From an uncultured Sphingomonas sp. (GTDB lineage Bacteria; Pseudomonadota; Alphaproteobacteria; Sphingomonadales; Sphingomonadaceae), in NCBI RefSeq assembly GCF_902806285.1, contig NZ_CADCWA010000181.1:1-40715 (forward strand): a stretch of 40,715 nucleotides of DNA, in the 5' to 3' direction. Under the pieces are notes generated by a model. That model saw only the letters and a list, made by a program, of their open reading frames with translations. It was not told the origin of the DNA and searched no databases. Shown one piece after another: positions 1 through 8,867 of this stretch. A program made the translations under genes and the position numbers. Positions within the stretch are counted from its first letter, which is position 1; each line of letters opens with the position of its first letter.

Positions 1-927
1 GTCCTCGACCGACAGCCGCAGCTCCAGGTTCATCGGCACGCCGCCGAACATGCGCCCTTCCATGCGCAGGAAGCACAGCTTGTTGTCGTTCTGCCAGGCG
101 ACATAGTCGGATGGGCCGACATGGATGTTCTCGTCGTCCAGCCGGCGCTCGGCGACCGACTGCACCGCCTCCGTCTTCGACTCCTTCTTCTGCTTGAGGC
201 GCGAGCGCTCGAGCATGTTGAGGAAGTCGGTGTTGCCGCCGGTGTTGAGCTGGTAGGTCCGGTCAAGCCGCACGCCGCGCTTGGCGAACAGGTCGGTCAG
301 CACCCGGTGCACGATGGTCGCGCCCAGCTGCGCCTTGATGTCGTCGCCGACCACCGGCACGCCGCGTGTCGCGAAGCGCTGCGCCCAGGCAGGATCGCTG
401 GCGATGAACACGGGGATGCAGTTGACGAAGGCGACCCCCGCCTCAAGCGCGCACTCGGCGTAGAACTCGGTGGCTTCCTGGCTGCCGACGGGCAGGTAGT
501 TCATCAGGACGTGCGCGCCCGTCTCCTTGAGCACCCGCACCACCTCGGCCTGGTCGGGTTCGGCCTCGTCCGCGACCACGAAGCTGCGCTCCGCGGGGTA
601 GTCCGCCATGTGGTCCGCGACGCCGTCTAGCCTGCGGCCCATCCGCACACGCGCGCCGGTCGGCGGCACATGATCGCAGAAGACCTGCGTGTTATTCGGG
701 CGCGAGAAGATCGCTTCATTAATGTCGCGGCCGACCTTGCGCGCATCCACGTCCCAAGCCGCGACAACATGCAAGTCCTTGGGCCGGTAGCCGCCCAGGT
801 CCCAATGCATCAGCCCAATCTGCTCGTTGGCTCCGCCATTCTGGTAATGGGCGATGCCCTGCACCAGGCTGGAAGCGCAGTTGCCGACTCCGACGACGGC
901 AATGTTGATGGTCGGGTCCATGGGCAT
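1..927 (-). CDS. myo-inositol-3-phosphate synthase, 3' end cut by window edge
   Basis: Converts glucose-6-phosphate to 1D-myo-inositol-3-phosphate with NAD. The visible 309 residues run without a stop to the left edge; full family members are about 360 aa, so the C-terminus is missing. The N-terminal Rossmann motif VVGVGNCASSLVQG and the family blocks MNYLPVGSQEAT, NCIPVFIASDP, GDDIKAQLGATI and LNTGGNTDFLNM match the bacterial/archaeal-type enzyme. ATG at 927 is preceded by AAGGA; a second in-frame ATG lies at 921. It begins 6 nt after the stop of the glycosidase gene, as the last visible gene of a leftward operon. Its presence beside glycosyltransferases suggests an inositol-containing product (inference). 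Confidence 0.9.
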   Translation of the reverse strand, partial: MPMDPTINIAVVGVGNCASSLVQGIAHYQNGGANEQIGLMHWDLGGYRPKDLHVVAAWDVDARKVGRDINEAIFSRPNNTQVFCDHVPPTGARVRMGRRLDGVADHMADYPAERSFVVADEAEPDQAEVVRVLKETGAHVLMNYLPVGSQEATEFYAECALEAGVAFVNCIPVFIASDPAWAQRFATRGVPVVGDDIKAQLGATIVHRVLTDLFAKRGVRLDRTYQLNTGGNTDFLNMLERSRLKQKKESKTEAVQSVAERRLDDENIHVGPSDYVAWQNDNKLCFLRMEGRMFGGVPMNLELRLSVED

Positions 928-933
928 TCGTCC

Positions 934-1857
934 TTACTCCGCGGCCAGGCGGGTCTCGGCCGCGCTCGCGGGCGCATAGCGCTCGATCATCTGGGCGCAA
1001 AAATCGGCGAACTGCTGCGGATCACGCGGAGGGCTGGTATGGTGCGGGGCGATTCCGAGATGCTCGGGCGTGAAGCAGAAGGTCACGGTGGTGTCGAATT
1101 CCGCCAGCGCCTCCATCTGCCGGTCGAACCAGCCGATCGCATCGGGGCGGAAGCTGTCGGCCCAGCTGAGGCCGGTACGCAGTTTGGTAACGCCGAGCCG
1201 CTTCATCCAGGCGACCGCATCGTCGAGCCGGGGGTCCTGATAGTGGAACCACTGCATGAGGCCCATGTCCGCTGCATAGGGCTCGAACGCCTTGAGGCCC
1301 AGCTTGGGCGTCCCGTCGGCCTTGATCAGCCCCATGTAGAAGTGACGGTAGTAGCTCGACCCTTCCGCCTCGCGGTGGCGGGTGGTCGCGCCCCACTCCT
1401 GCGGCAAGTCGAACAGCGAATACCAGAAGACCCGCGGGACGGTGCCGATCAGCAGCTCGGCGGTGCGCTTGACCCCGAACTCCTGCACTTCCTCCGCGCC
1501 GAAGGAGCCGACGCCGACCTCGCTGACCCACAGCTCATGGTTCGGCACCACGCCTGCGATCTCGTCGACCTTGGCCGGCCACTCGTTGATGTTCCACAGG
1601 TTCCAGTCGAGCGGAAAGCCGTGCAGCGCCACCACGTCGACCTCATCCAGTACGCCGTACCCTTGCAGGCGCTGGATGAACGAGGGGTCGATCGGCGACA
1701 TGCCGCCGAGCACGCGCTTCACGTCCGGGTTAACGTCGGCGATCGCCCGCGCCGCAAGCTTGGCCATCTCGCCGAACTTCGACCAGTCGGGATCGATCTC
1801 CGGGTCCCAATGCGACTTGTTGTTGGGCTCGTTCCAGATCATCGCGGCTTCGATCAA
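934..1857 (-). CDS. clan GH-A (GH39/beta-xylosidase-like) glycoside hydrolase
   Basis: About 307 aa. It carries the two catalytic signatures of clan GH-A TIM-barrel glycosidases: WNEPN near the N-terminus (acid/base Glu) and LWVSEVG (nucleophile Glu) about 100 residues later. No signal peptide is seen, so it probably acts in the cytoplasm. The longer upstream reading frame overlaps the methyltransferase gene and is poor in family character. I chose TTG at 1857, which overlaps the methyltransferase stop and has AAAGGA 8 nt upstream; ATG of the MIWNEP segment at 1842 is the alternative. Substrate is unknown; the UDP-xylose synthase-like gene nearby makes a xyloside plausible. The short N-terminus before WNEP is unusual for a full barrel. 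Confidence 0.75.
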   Translation of the reverse strand: MIEAAMIWNEPNNKSHWDPEIDPDWSKFGEMAKLAARAIADVNPDVKRVLGGMSPIDPSFIQRLQGYGVLDEVDVVALHGFPLDWNLWNINEWPAKVDEIAGVVPNHELWVSEVGVGSFGAEEVQEFGVKRTAELLIGTVPRVFWYSLFDLPQEWGATTRHREAEGSSYYRHFYMGLIKADGTPKLGLKAFEPYAADMGLMQWFHYQDPRLDDAVAWMKRLGVTKLRTGLSWADSFRPDAIGWFDRQMEALAEFDTTVTFCFTPEHLGIAPHHTSPPRDPQQFADFCAQMIERYAPASAAETRLAAE

Positions 1858-2636
1858 GCGGCTGGTCCTTTCGCGGGGTAGACGGCGCCGCCATGGCTGA
1901 CCGGCTCGGGGCTGACCTGGGCCAGAAACACATCGCTGATCGGTTGCGCAAGGAGATTGAATCCGGCCGAGCGCAGCATGGCGGCGCAAGCGGCGCTGTT
2001 GGGCACCCACCAGTTGGTCGGATCGCCCGCCAACCGGTGCTCGACGAAGTACATCAGCGGCCAGCCCTCGCCTTCGATCGCCTTCACGCCGTCGAAGAAC
2101 TCGTAGTCGGGCTCCGGCGTGGCGTGCTTGGTGGAACCCGCGGTCAGCGACTGGAACAGCAGCAGGTCGCCGGCGACATGCTCACGGATGAGGTCGAGCG
2201 CCAGCAGCGGGTGGCGGAGATGGTAGAGCACGCCCATGAAGATGACGAGGTCGAACTGCTCGCCGAGCGCGGCCACGTCCCACACCTCGCCCCGGCGGAA
2301 CTCGACATCGTCGAAGCCCAGCACCTCGGCGGCGAAGCGCGCTTGGCTCAGGTAGCGCTCGTCATGGTCGATCCCGAGCACTCGGCTTGCGCCGCGCCGC
2401 TTCATCTCGAAGCTATAGAAGCCGGCGTTGCAGCCGATGTCGAGCACGCTCTTGCCCGAGAGGTCCTCCGGCACCGCGTGCGCGAAGCGGCGGAACTTGC
2501 CCGCGGGATAGTCGAACAGGAAGTGGTCGGGAGCGGTCCGCACGCCATGGAGGTCCAGGTCGTGGAACCACGGGCCGAGCTCCTTCACCCGCTGCTCGAT
2601 CGCGCGGCGATCGGAAGCTTGGCTGGCAGCCAGCAT
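1854..2636 (-). CDS. class I SAM-dependent methyltransferase (TIGR04290-like)
   Basis: 260 aa. The SAM-binding motif I is VLDIGCNAGFYSFEM, followed by an acidic strand end (LGIDHDERY) and a post-I motif (FDLVIFMGVLYHLRHP). It resembles the methyltransferase family that accompanies glycosyltransferase clusters (recalled as TIGR04290; not searched). The start ATG at 2636 shares one base with the stop of the histidine phosphatase, so the two are translationally coupled, and its own stop overlaps the TTG of the glycosidase. The acceptor is unknown; a sugar or inositol hydroxyl is an inference from context. Confidence 0.8.
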   Translation of the reverse strand: MLAASQASDRRAIEQRVKELGPWFHDLDLHGVRTAPDHFLFDYPAGKFRRFAHAVPEDLSGKSVLDIGCNAGFYSFEMKRRGASRVLGIDHDERYLSQARFAAEVLGFDDVEFRRGEVWDVAALGEQFDLVIFMGVLYHLRHPLLALDLIREHVAGDLLLFQSLTAGSTKHATPEPDYEFFDGVKAIEGEGWPLMYFVEHRLAGDPTNWWVPNSAACAAMLRSAGFNLLAQPISDVFLAQVSPEPVSHGGAVYPAKGPAA

Positions 2637-3211
2637 CAGGCGGCTGCCTTCCGGGGCGCACCGACGGACAGTCTCACGACCGATGCCGGCCCAGCCTCGA
2701 ACCTCAATATGTCGTCGAGCGAGCGGCCGTGCTCCCGGCACAGCAGCGCACGGATGATGTCGCAGTGCGTGACCAGCACCACCGTCTGTCCCCCGTGGCG
2801 CTGCCCGACCTCGTCGACAAAGGCGGCCGCGCGATCCAGGGCTTCGGTCATGCTCTCCCCGCCGGGGCAGCGGGCCACCGAGCGCCGGCTGTTCCACCGG
2901 TCCCACTCGGGCTGCCCGTCCAGCTCCTCGAAGCTCCGCCCGGTCCATGCGCCGAAGTCGATCTCGTCGAGCGCCTCCGTGACGGTCGCCGGCAGGCCGT
3001 GAACGGCCGCGATTGCTTCCGCGGTTTGCCGAGTGCGCAGGCGGGGGCTGGCGTAGACCGCCGCCACCGCATCACGCGACAACTCGGCCGCGAGCGCGTC
3101 GGCCTGGCTCCTTCCATCCTGCGTCAAGCCGCCATCGGACCCGCGGCCGGTAAGCCGGTGTCCGAAGTCGGCGTGTGCGGCATGCCGCACAAGCAAGATG
3201 GTTGCTGCCAG
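2636..3211 (-). CDS. histidine phosphatase superfamily protein
   Basis: Phosphoglycerate-mutase-like phosphatase. The catalytic block LVRHAAH has the phospho-accepting His; in the family this is usually RHG, here RHA. PRLRTRQTAEAI and the second catalytic His in VTHCDIIRALL are also present. About 191 aa. No ATG/GTG lies at the expected position. CTG at 3211 has GGAGG 5 nt upstream; TTG at 3196 and an ATG about 115 nt further up are alternatives, so the start is uncertain. It is first in the leftward operon with the methyltransferase, glycosidase and inositol-phosphate synthase. It could dephosphorylate the inositol phosphate, but this is only inference. Confidence 0.8.
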   Translation of the reverse strand: MAATILLVRHAAHADFGHRLTGRGSDGGLTQDGRSQADALAAELSRDAVAAVYASPRLRTRQTAEAIAAVHGLPATVTEALDEIDFGAWTGRSFEELDGQPEWDRWNSRRSVARCPGGESMTEALDRAAAFVDEVGQRHGGQTVVLVTHCDIIRALLCREHGRSLDDILRFEAGPASVVRLSVGAPRKAAA

Positions 3212-3235
3212 TAGTGCCTCCCTGTTCGCCGTCCC

Positions 3236-3260
3236 AACAGGGGCTTGTAAGCTTTGTTCC
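3236..3260 (-). promoter_or_regulatory. candidate EcfG-type (general stress sigma) promoter
   Basis: Reading leftward, GGAAC (3260-3256) is followed by 17 nt and GTT (3238-3236). This fits the alphaproteobacterial EcfG consensus GGAAC-N16/17-(C)GTT. It sits just upstream of the GGAGG of the histidine phosphatase. A second GGAAC lies 21 bp upstream within a direct repeat. No transcription data. Confidence 0.4.
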
Positions 3261-3282
3261 CGTGGGCGCAAGCTTTGTTCCC
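3249..3282. repeat. two direct copies of AAGCTTTGTTCCC, 21 bp apart
   Basis: AAGCTTTGTTCCC occurs at 3249-3261 and 3270-3282 in the gap between the divergent operons. The spacing of two helical turns suggests a pair of regulator sites, or a duplicated -35 region of the leftward promoter. Confidence 0.6.
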
Positions 3283-3381
3283 TTGCGCGCCGCGGCAAAC
3301 GGGAACATAGATGAAGAAGGATCATTTTGCGGCCACAACGATTATCGGCAGAAATCAGCCGCGGCAACAAGGGGCGAACAG

Positions 3382-4497
3382 TTGAGCGAAACCGTTCTGA
3401 TCACGGGGGGAGCGGGCTTTATCGGACGGTTCGTTTGTGACGAATTGCTCCGGCGCGGACACAGGGTGCGCGTGCTCGACAGCCTGATCGAACAAGTTCA
3501 CGGCGACGTGGAGCGACCCGAAGCGCTTGCCGCGGACGTGGAGCTGATCCGCGCCGACGTCCGCAACGGCGACGCGGTCACCAAGGCGCTCAAGGGCGTC
3601 GACAGCGTGATCCATCTCGCGGCCGAGGTGGGCGTTGGTCAATCGATGTACGCGGTCGAGCGCTACACCAGCGTCAACGACGTCGGCACCGCCGTCCTGA
3701 CCGAGAAGCTGATCGACAATCCCGTGCGCCGGATCGTCACCGCCTCCTCCATGAGCATCTATGGCGAAGGCCTCTACCGGGACCAGGACGGCAACTTCGT
3801 CCAGGACGCGGAACGGGCGCCACGCACCTGCGACAGTCAGAGCTGGGACCCGCTCGACCAGCAGGGCCGGCCGCTGACCCCGGTCGCCACGCCCGAGTGG
3901 AAGCAGCCCAACCTTGCCTCCATCTATGCGCTTGGCAAATATGTGCAGGAGCGCACCACCATGATCATGGCGGGCGCCTACGGCATGGAAGGCGTGTGCC
4001 TGCGCCTGTTCAACGTCTACGGCCCGGGACAGGCGCTCTCCAACCCGTACACCGGCGTGCTGGCAATCTTCTCCTCGCGGCTGCTCAACGGGCAGAAGCC
4101 GGTGATCTTCGAGGACGGCGGGCAGCGCCGCGACTTCGTCTACGTCGGCGACGTCGCCCGCGCGTTCGCCGATGCGCTGGAGCTGCCGCAGGCGGCCGGC
4201 GGCGTGTTCAACATCGGCTCCGGCCAGGACCGCTCGGTGACGCAGGTCGCGCAATCTCTCGCCCGCGCCATGAACCGCAACGACATCGAGCCGGAGATCG
4301 TTGGCAAGACCCGCGTCGGCGACATCCGCCACTGCTTCTGCGACACCACCCTCGCCGCGGACCGGCTGGGGTATCGCGCGACCAAGGACTTCGAGGAGGG
4401 CCTGGCCGAACTCGCCGGCTGGGTCGCAAGCCAAGAGGCGGTGGACCGCGTCGACCAGGCCAAGGCGGAGCTGGAGCAGCGGGGATTGGTCGCTTGA
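3382..4497 (+). CDS. NAD-dependent epimerase/dehydratase (extended SDR)
   Basis: 371 aa. The N-terminal NAD-binding motif is TGGAGFIG (VLITGGAGFIGRFVC), the serine of the triad lies in TASSMSIYGEG, and the catalytic Tyr-Lys is YALGK. Typical sugar-nucleotide enzyme features follow (LRLFNVYGPGQALSNPY, FEDGGQRRDFVYVGD). It probably epimerises or dehydrates an NDP-sugar. I chose TTG at 3382, with AAGGGG upstream, giving the normal short N-terminus; the longer frame back to 3175 runs over the divergent promoter region. First gene of the rightward operon; its stop overlaps the next start (TTGA). Confidence 0.85.
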   Translation: MSETVLITGGAGFIGRFVCDELLRRGHRVRVLDSLIEQVHGDVERPEALAADVELIRADVRNGDAVTKALKGVDSVIHLAAEVGVGQSMYAVERYTSVNDVGTAVLTEKLIDNPVRRIVTASSMSIYGEGLYRDQDGNFVQDAERAPRTCDSQSWDPLDQQGRPLTPVATPEWKQPNLASIYALGKYVQERTTMIMAGAYGMEGVCLRLFNVYGPGQALSNPYTGVLAIFSSRLLNGQKPVIFEDGGQRRDFVYVGDVARAFADALELPQAAGGVFNIGSGQDRSVTQVAQSLARAMNRNDIEPEIVGKTRVGDIRHCFCDTTLAADRLGYRATKDFEEGLAELAGWVASQEAVDRVDQAKAELEQRGLVA

Positions 4498-5579
4498 CCG
4501 GGCCGGCCCTGATCGGCCGCAAGCCGGTGCTGGTGACCGGTGGCGCGGGGTTTATCGGCTGCAACATCGCGAACCGGCTGGCGCGCGAGGGGCGCGACGT
4601 GCTGGTCTACGACGCTCTGTCGCGCCCCGGAGTGGAGCGCAACCTCCACTGGCTGCAGTCGCGGCACCGCGAGCGGATCAGCTTCGTCCGCGCCGACGTG
4701 CGCGACGAGGACAGCCTCGCCGCCGCCACCCGCGGGAGCGAGGCCGTGTTTCACATGGCGGCGCAGGTCGCGGTCACCACCTCCATGGCCGACCCGCGCG
4801 AGGATTTCGACATCAACGTCCGGGGCACGCTGCACCTGCTCGATGCGCTGCGGGGGTCCGGGCGGCGCGTGCCGCTGATCTTTGCGTCCACCAACAAGGT
4901 GTACGGCGACCTTGCCGACCTCGAGTTCGAACTTGACCGTGGGGCTTACCGGCCGGTTGACGCAGCCGTCAGGGAGCACGGCATTCCCGAAACCCGGCCG
5001 CTCGACTTCCACACGCCCTATGGCTGCTCCAAGGGCGCGGCGGACCAATATGTGCTCGACTACGCCCGCAGCTTCGGCCTGCCCACCGCCGTCGTCCGGA
5101 TGAGTTGCATCTACGGCGAGCGGCAGATGGGGACGGAAGACCAGGGCTGGGTCGCCCACTTCCTCATCCGCGCGCTGGAGGGCGAGCCGATCACCCTTTA
5201 TGGCGACGGTCACCAGGTCCGCGACATCCTGGACGTGCGCGACGCGGTCGACGCCTACATGGCGGCGCTGAGGCAGATCGACCGGATCGGCGGCCGCGTG
5301 TTCAACCTCGGCGGCGGCCCCGGGAACGCCGTCTCGCTGCGGCAGATCGTCGCGGCAATCGGTGAGATCACCGGCCGGGAGCCCGACGTCCGCTTTGCCG
5401 ACTGGCGCGCCGGCGACCAGCGCTACTTCGTCGCCGACACGCGGCTGATCCGCTCCGCCCTCGGCCTGGGCGAAGCGCGCGGCTGGCGGGAGGGCGTCGC
5501 CGATCTTGCGGCCTGGCTGGCCGAGGAACGCGGTCTGACCTTCGGCCGTGAGCCGATGCCGGTGAAAGTCCGGGCGTGA
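4494..5579 (+). CDS. CDP-paratose 2-epimerase-like SDR
   Basis: 361 aa extended SDR with TGGAGFIG at the N-terminus and catalytic YGCSK. The blocks STNKVYGDL, FHTPYGCSKGAADQYVLD, MSCIYGERQ, GTEDQGWVAHF and GDGHQVRDILDV are characteristic of the TyvE/CDP-paratose 2-epimerase group, which interconverts C2 epimers of CDP-3,6-dideoxyhexoses. Relatives act on other nucleotide sugars, so the exact substrate is not assigned. Start TTG at 4494 overlaps the previous stop; the much longer open frame from 3897 is a shadow of the upstream gene. The stop overlaps the GTG of the next gene (GTGA). Confidence 0.8.
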   Translation: MTGPALIGRKPVLVTGGAGFIGCNIANRLAREGRDVLVYDALSRPGVERNLHWLQSRHRERISFVRADVRDEDSLAAATRGSEAVFHMAAQVAVTTSMADPREDFDINVRGTLHLLDALRGSGRRVPLIFASTNKVYGDLADLEFELDRGAYRPVDAAVREHGIPETRPLDFHTPYGCSKGAADQYVLDYARSFGLPTAVVRMSCIYGERQMGTEDQGWVAHFLIRALEGEPITLYGDGHQVRDILDVRDAVDAYMAALRQIDRIGGRVFNLGGGPGNAVSLRQIVAAIGEITGREPDVRFADWRAGDQRYFVADTRLIRSALGLGEARGWREGVADLAAWLAEERGLTFGREPMPVKVRA

Positions 5580-6676
5580 GCCGGCGTCTGCGCCTGTTCC
5601 TGACGACCGACGCGGTCGGCGGCGTGTGGACCTACTCGCTGGAGCTCGCGGCGGCGCTTGCGGTCAGCCATGACGTCGCCGTGATCCTGGCAACCCTGGG
5701 TCCGTCGCCCCGCTCGGAACAGCGGGAGCGCGCCGCCGCCATCCCGGGCCTGCAGCTTGTGGACACGGGCCTGCCGCTCGACTGGACGGCGGACAGCCGA
5801 ACCGAGCTGCGCGACGCCGCCGCGGCCCTTGCCGCACTGGCAGGCAGGGCGGAAGCCGACGTGGTTCAACTCCATGCTCCCGCCCTCGCCTGTGCGGACT
5901 ACCCCGCGCCGGTGGTCAGCGTCATGCACAGCTGCGTCGCCACCTGGTGGACCGCCGTTCGCGGAACCGACCTGCCGCTGGATCTCGCCTGGCGTACCGA
6001 ACTGGCGCGCGAGGGGATGGCGGGCTCGGACCTGCTTGTCGCGCCGAGCCGAGCCTTCGCCCGAGCCGTGCAGCACAGCTACAGGCTGACGCAGCCGCCC
6101 GTCGCCGTCCACAACGGCCGCTCGCCCCTGCCCCGTGATCCCGTGCAGCAGGCGAACCATGCCTTTACAGCGGGCCGCCTGTGGGATGACGGCAAGAACG
6201 TGGCGGCGTTCGATCGTGCTGCAGCGCTCGCCGGCACCCCGTTTCGAGCGGCGGGGCCCGCCCGCGGCCCCAATGGCGCGGGGATCGAGTTGCGGCACGC
6301 GCAAGCCGCAGGCCTGTTGCCGGAAGACCGGCTTGCCGCGGAGCTGGGGGCGCGGCCGATCTTTGTCTCGACCGCGCTCTACGAGCCGTTCGGCCTGTCT
6401 GTGCTGGAGGCGGCTCAGGCGGGCTGCGCCCTTGTTCTGTCCGATATCCCGACCTTTCGCGAGCTGTGGGAGGACGCGGCGGCCTTTGTCGAGCCGACGG
6501 ACGAGCAGGCGATCGCCGAAACTGTAGATCGGTTGGCGGCCCACCCCGACGAACGCGAGCAGCTCGGCGCCGCGGCCCGGGAACGCGCTGGGCGCTTTAC
6601 GCCCGATACGATGGCGGGGGCGATGATGACCCGATACCGCGGCCTGCTCGGCCGGCAGCGGAAGGCCGCGGCATGA
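5576..6676 (+). CDS. GT4-family glycosyltransferase
   Basis: 366 aa, GT-B fold. The N-terminal part shows a Gly-rich acceptor-side loop (TTDAVGGVWTY). The C-terminal donor domain has the EX7E-type retaining signature in STALYEPFGLSVLEAAQAG and a following SDIPTFREL block. Probably cytoplasmic or peripheral. GTG start overlapping the preceding stop; its own stop overlaps the ATG of the next glycosyltransferase (ATGA). Donor and acceptor cannot be read from the sequence; neighbours supply several candidate nucleotide sugars. Confidence 0.85.
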   Translation: MSRRLRLFLTTDAVGGVWTYSLELAAALAVSHDVAVILATLGPSPRSEQRERAAAIPGLQLVDTGLPLDWTADSRTELRDAAAALAALAGRAEADVVQLHAPALACADYPAPVVSVMHSCVATWWTAVRGTDLPLDLAWRTELAREGMAGSDLLVAPSRAFARAVQHSYRLTQPPVAVHNGRSPLPRDPVQQANHAFTAGRLWDDGKNVAAFDRAAALAGTPFRAAGPARGPNGAGIELRHAQAAGLLPEDRLAAELGARPIFVSTALYEPFGLSVLEAAQAGCALVLSDIPTFRELWEDAAAFVEPTDEQAIAETVDRLAAHPDEREQLGAAARERAGRFTPDTMAGAMMTRYRGLLGRQRKAAA

Positions 6677-7776
6677 AGGTCGCCTACTTCACCCACTCGC
6701 TGCAGAGCTGCTGGAATCACGGCAATGCTCATTTCCTCCGCGGCGTCCTGCGGGAGCTCCAGGCCCGCGGGCACGAAGTGGCGGCGCTCGAGCCCGCGGG
6801 GGCGTGGAGCCTCCAGAACCTGCTGGAGGACAATGGTTCGGAAGGCCTGAGAGCGTGGCAGGAGGCGTACCCGGAACTGCGCTCCACCATCTTCAAGGCT
6901 GACGCGGAGCCCGCGGCGCTGGTCGAAGGCGCCGACCTGGTGATCGTTCACGAATGGAACGAGCCGGCGCTGGTCGCTGCCGTCGGCAAACTCCGCAAGC
7001 AAGGCGCCCGCTTTACCCTGCTGTTCCACGACACACACCATCGCGCGGTAAGCGATCCGGACGCCATCCGCGCGTTCGACCTCAGCGGCTACGATGGGGT
7101 GCTGGCGTTCGGCGAAACGCTGAGCGAGGTCTATCGTCGCTGGGGCTGGGCCGGCCGGGTCTGGACCTGGCACGAGGCCGCCGACACCCGGCTGTTCCAC
7201 CCGCGGGAGCACGAAGACGATCGGGACGGCCTGGTGTGGATCGGCAATTGGGGCGACGGGGAGCGCTCGGCGGAGCTGGAGGATTATCTGTTCCGCCCGG
7301 CCCGCGAGGCGGGGCTGCCGCTCGACATCTACGGCGTCCGCTACCCGGCGGAGGCACTGACCGCGCTGGAGCGTTACGGCGTGCGCTACCGCGGCTGGCT
7401 CCCCAACGCCCGCGCGCCAGAGGTGTTCGCGCGGCACCTCGCCACCGTTCACGTGCCGCGGCGCTTCTATACCACGCTGCTGCCAGGCATTCCGACCATC
7501 CGGATGTTCGAGGCGCTGGCCTGCGGCATCCCGCTGGTGTCCGCCCCGTGGGACGACCGCGAGGGCCTGTTCACGCCCGGCGAGGACTATCTGGTGGCGC
7601 ACGACGGCGCCGCCATGACCCGGCACTTACGCGCCCTCGCGAACGATCCCGAACTCCGCCGCGCCCTCGCCGAACGGGGCCTCGCCACCGTGCGCGCCCG
7701 CCACAGCTGCGCGCACCGGGTGGACGAACTGCTGGCGATCGCCGCGCAACTCAGCCCCGAAAAGGCCGCCGCATGA
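6673..7776 (+). CDS. CgeB-type glycosyltransferase, first of three paralogues
   Basis: 367 aa. The N-terminus (MKVAYFTHSLQSCWNHGNA) shares with the next two genes the pattern of a hydrophobic strand, Ser-rich loop, Trp, Asn-Gly or His-Gly, then a long helix ending in RGH. The C-terminal donor domain has IRMFEALACGIPLVSAPWDD and a FTPGEDYLVA block, typical of CgeB-like (Glyco_trans_1_2) enzymes. Length and boundaries match its neighbours. ATGA overlap on both sides. Function is inferred at family level only. Confidence 0.8.
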   Translation: MKVAYFTHSLQSCWNHGNAHFLRGVLRELQARGHEVAALEPAGAWSLQNLLEDNGSEGLRAWQEAYPELRSTIFKADAEPAALVEGADLVIVHEWNEPALVAAVGKLRKQGARFTLLFHDTHHRAVSDPDAIRAFDLSGYDGVLAFGETLSEVYRRWGWAGRVWTWHEAADTRLFHPREHEDDRDGLVWIGNWGDGERSAELEDYLFRPAREAGLPLDIYGVRYPAEALTALERYGVRYRGWLPNARAPEVFARHLATVHVPRRFYTTLLPGIPTIRMFEALACGIPLVSAPWDDREGLFTPGEDYLVAHDGAAMTRHLRALANDPELRRALAERGLATVRARHSCAHRVDELLAIAAQLSPEKAAA

Positions 7777-8867
7777 AACTCGCCTTCTACGGCTCCAGCC
7801 TGCTGTCCTCCTACTGGAACGGCGCCGCGACCTATTATCGCGGCATCCTCAGCCAGCTGGCGAAGCGCGGCTACCAGATCACCTTCTACGAGCCGGACGC
7901 CTTCGACCGGCAGCAGCACCGCGACATCGATCCGCCTTCCTACGCCCGCTCGATCGTCTATCCGGCGACCCCGGACGGCCTTCGCGCCGTGCTTGGGGAG
8001 GCGCATCGGGCCGACATCGTGGTCAAGGCCAGCGGCGTCGGCGTATTCGACGACGAGCTGCTCGAGGGCGTGCTCGACCACGCGGCCCCGCACGCGCTCA
8101 AGCTCTACTGGGATGTCGATGCCGCAGCGACGCTGGAGGAGATTGGCGCCCTCCCCGACCATCCGCTTCGCCGCCGGCTGCCCGACTTCGACCTGGTACT
8201 CACCTATGGCGGCGGTCCGCCGGTGGTGAACAGCTACTCGGGCTTGGGCGCGCGCCGCTGCGTGCCCATCTACAACGCGCTCGATCCCGAGACCCATCAC
8301 CCGGTCGCGGGCGACCGGCACTTCGCCGCGGACCTGTCCTTCCTCGCCAACCGGCTGCCCGACCGCGAGGCACGGGTCGAGGAGTTCTTCCTCCGTGCCG
8401 CCGCGGCCCTGCCGGAGAAGCGTTTCCTGCTTGGCGGCAACGGGTGGGAGACCAAGGCCATGCCAGCGAACGTCCGGGCGCTCGGCCATGTCGGCACCCG
8501 CGATCACAACGCGTTCAACTGCACCCCGACGGCCGTGCTCAACGTCGCGCGCGACAGCATGGCCAACATCGGCTTCTCACCCGCCACCCGGGTGTTCGAG
8601 GCCGCGGGCGCCGCGGCCTGCCTGATCACCGACGCGTGGGAGGGGATCGAGCTGTTCCTGAAGCCGGAGGAGGAAGTGCTGGTCGCGCGCGACGGGCAGG
8701 ACGTAGCGGAGCAACTCCGTACGCTTACGCCGGAGCGCGCCCGCGCCATCGGCCAGGCCGCCCTCGCCCGCGTGCTGCGCGAGCATACCTACGCCCAGCG
8801 GGCGGTCCAGGCCGACCAGGTGCTGCGCGAGGAACTCGCCGCCAAGCGCGAGACGGTGGCGGCATGA
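7773..8867 (+). CDS. CgeB-type glycosyltransferase, second paralogue
   Basis: 364 aa. N-terminal MKLAFYGSSLLSSYWNGAA aligns by eye with the paralogues on either side. The middle contains KLYWDVDAAATL, and the C-terminal donor domain reads TRVFEAAGAAACLITDAWEG, followed by EEEVLVA. This is the CgeB/Glyco_trans_1_2 pattern. Start and stop overlap neighbours by 4 nt (ATGA), so the three are probably translated as a coupled unit. Substrate unknown. Confidence 0.82.
   Translation: MKLAFYGSSLLSSYWNGAATYYRGILSQLAKRGYQITFYEPDAFDRQQHRDIDPPSYARSIVYPATPDGLRAVLGEAHRADIVVKASGVGVFDDELLEGVLDHAAPHALKLYWDVDAAATLEEIGALPDHPLRRRLPDFDLVLTYGGGPPVVNSYSGLGARRCVPIYNALDPETHHPVAGDRHFAADLSFLANRLPDREARVEEFFLRAAAALPEKRFLLGGNGWETKAMPANVRALGHVGTRDHNAFNCTPTAVLNVARDSMANIGFSPATRVFEAAGAAACLITDAWEGIELFLKPEEEVLVARDGQDVAEQLRTLTPERARAIGQAALARVLREHTYAQRAVQADQVLREELAAKRETVAA

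Noticed and set aside
6954-8867. 637-aa frame spanning two glycosyltransferases
   Set aside because: Its first 270 residues are an Arg/Pro/Ala-rich shadow of the upstream gene; the true start is the ATGA overlap at 7773.
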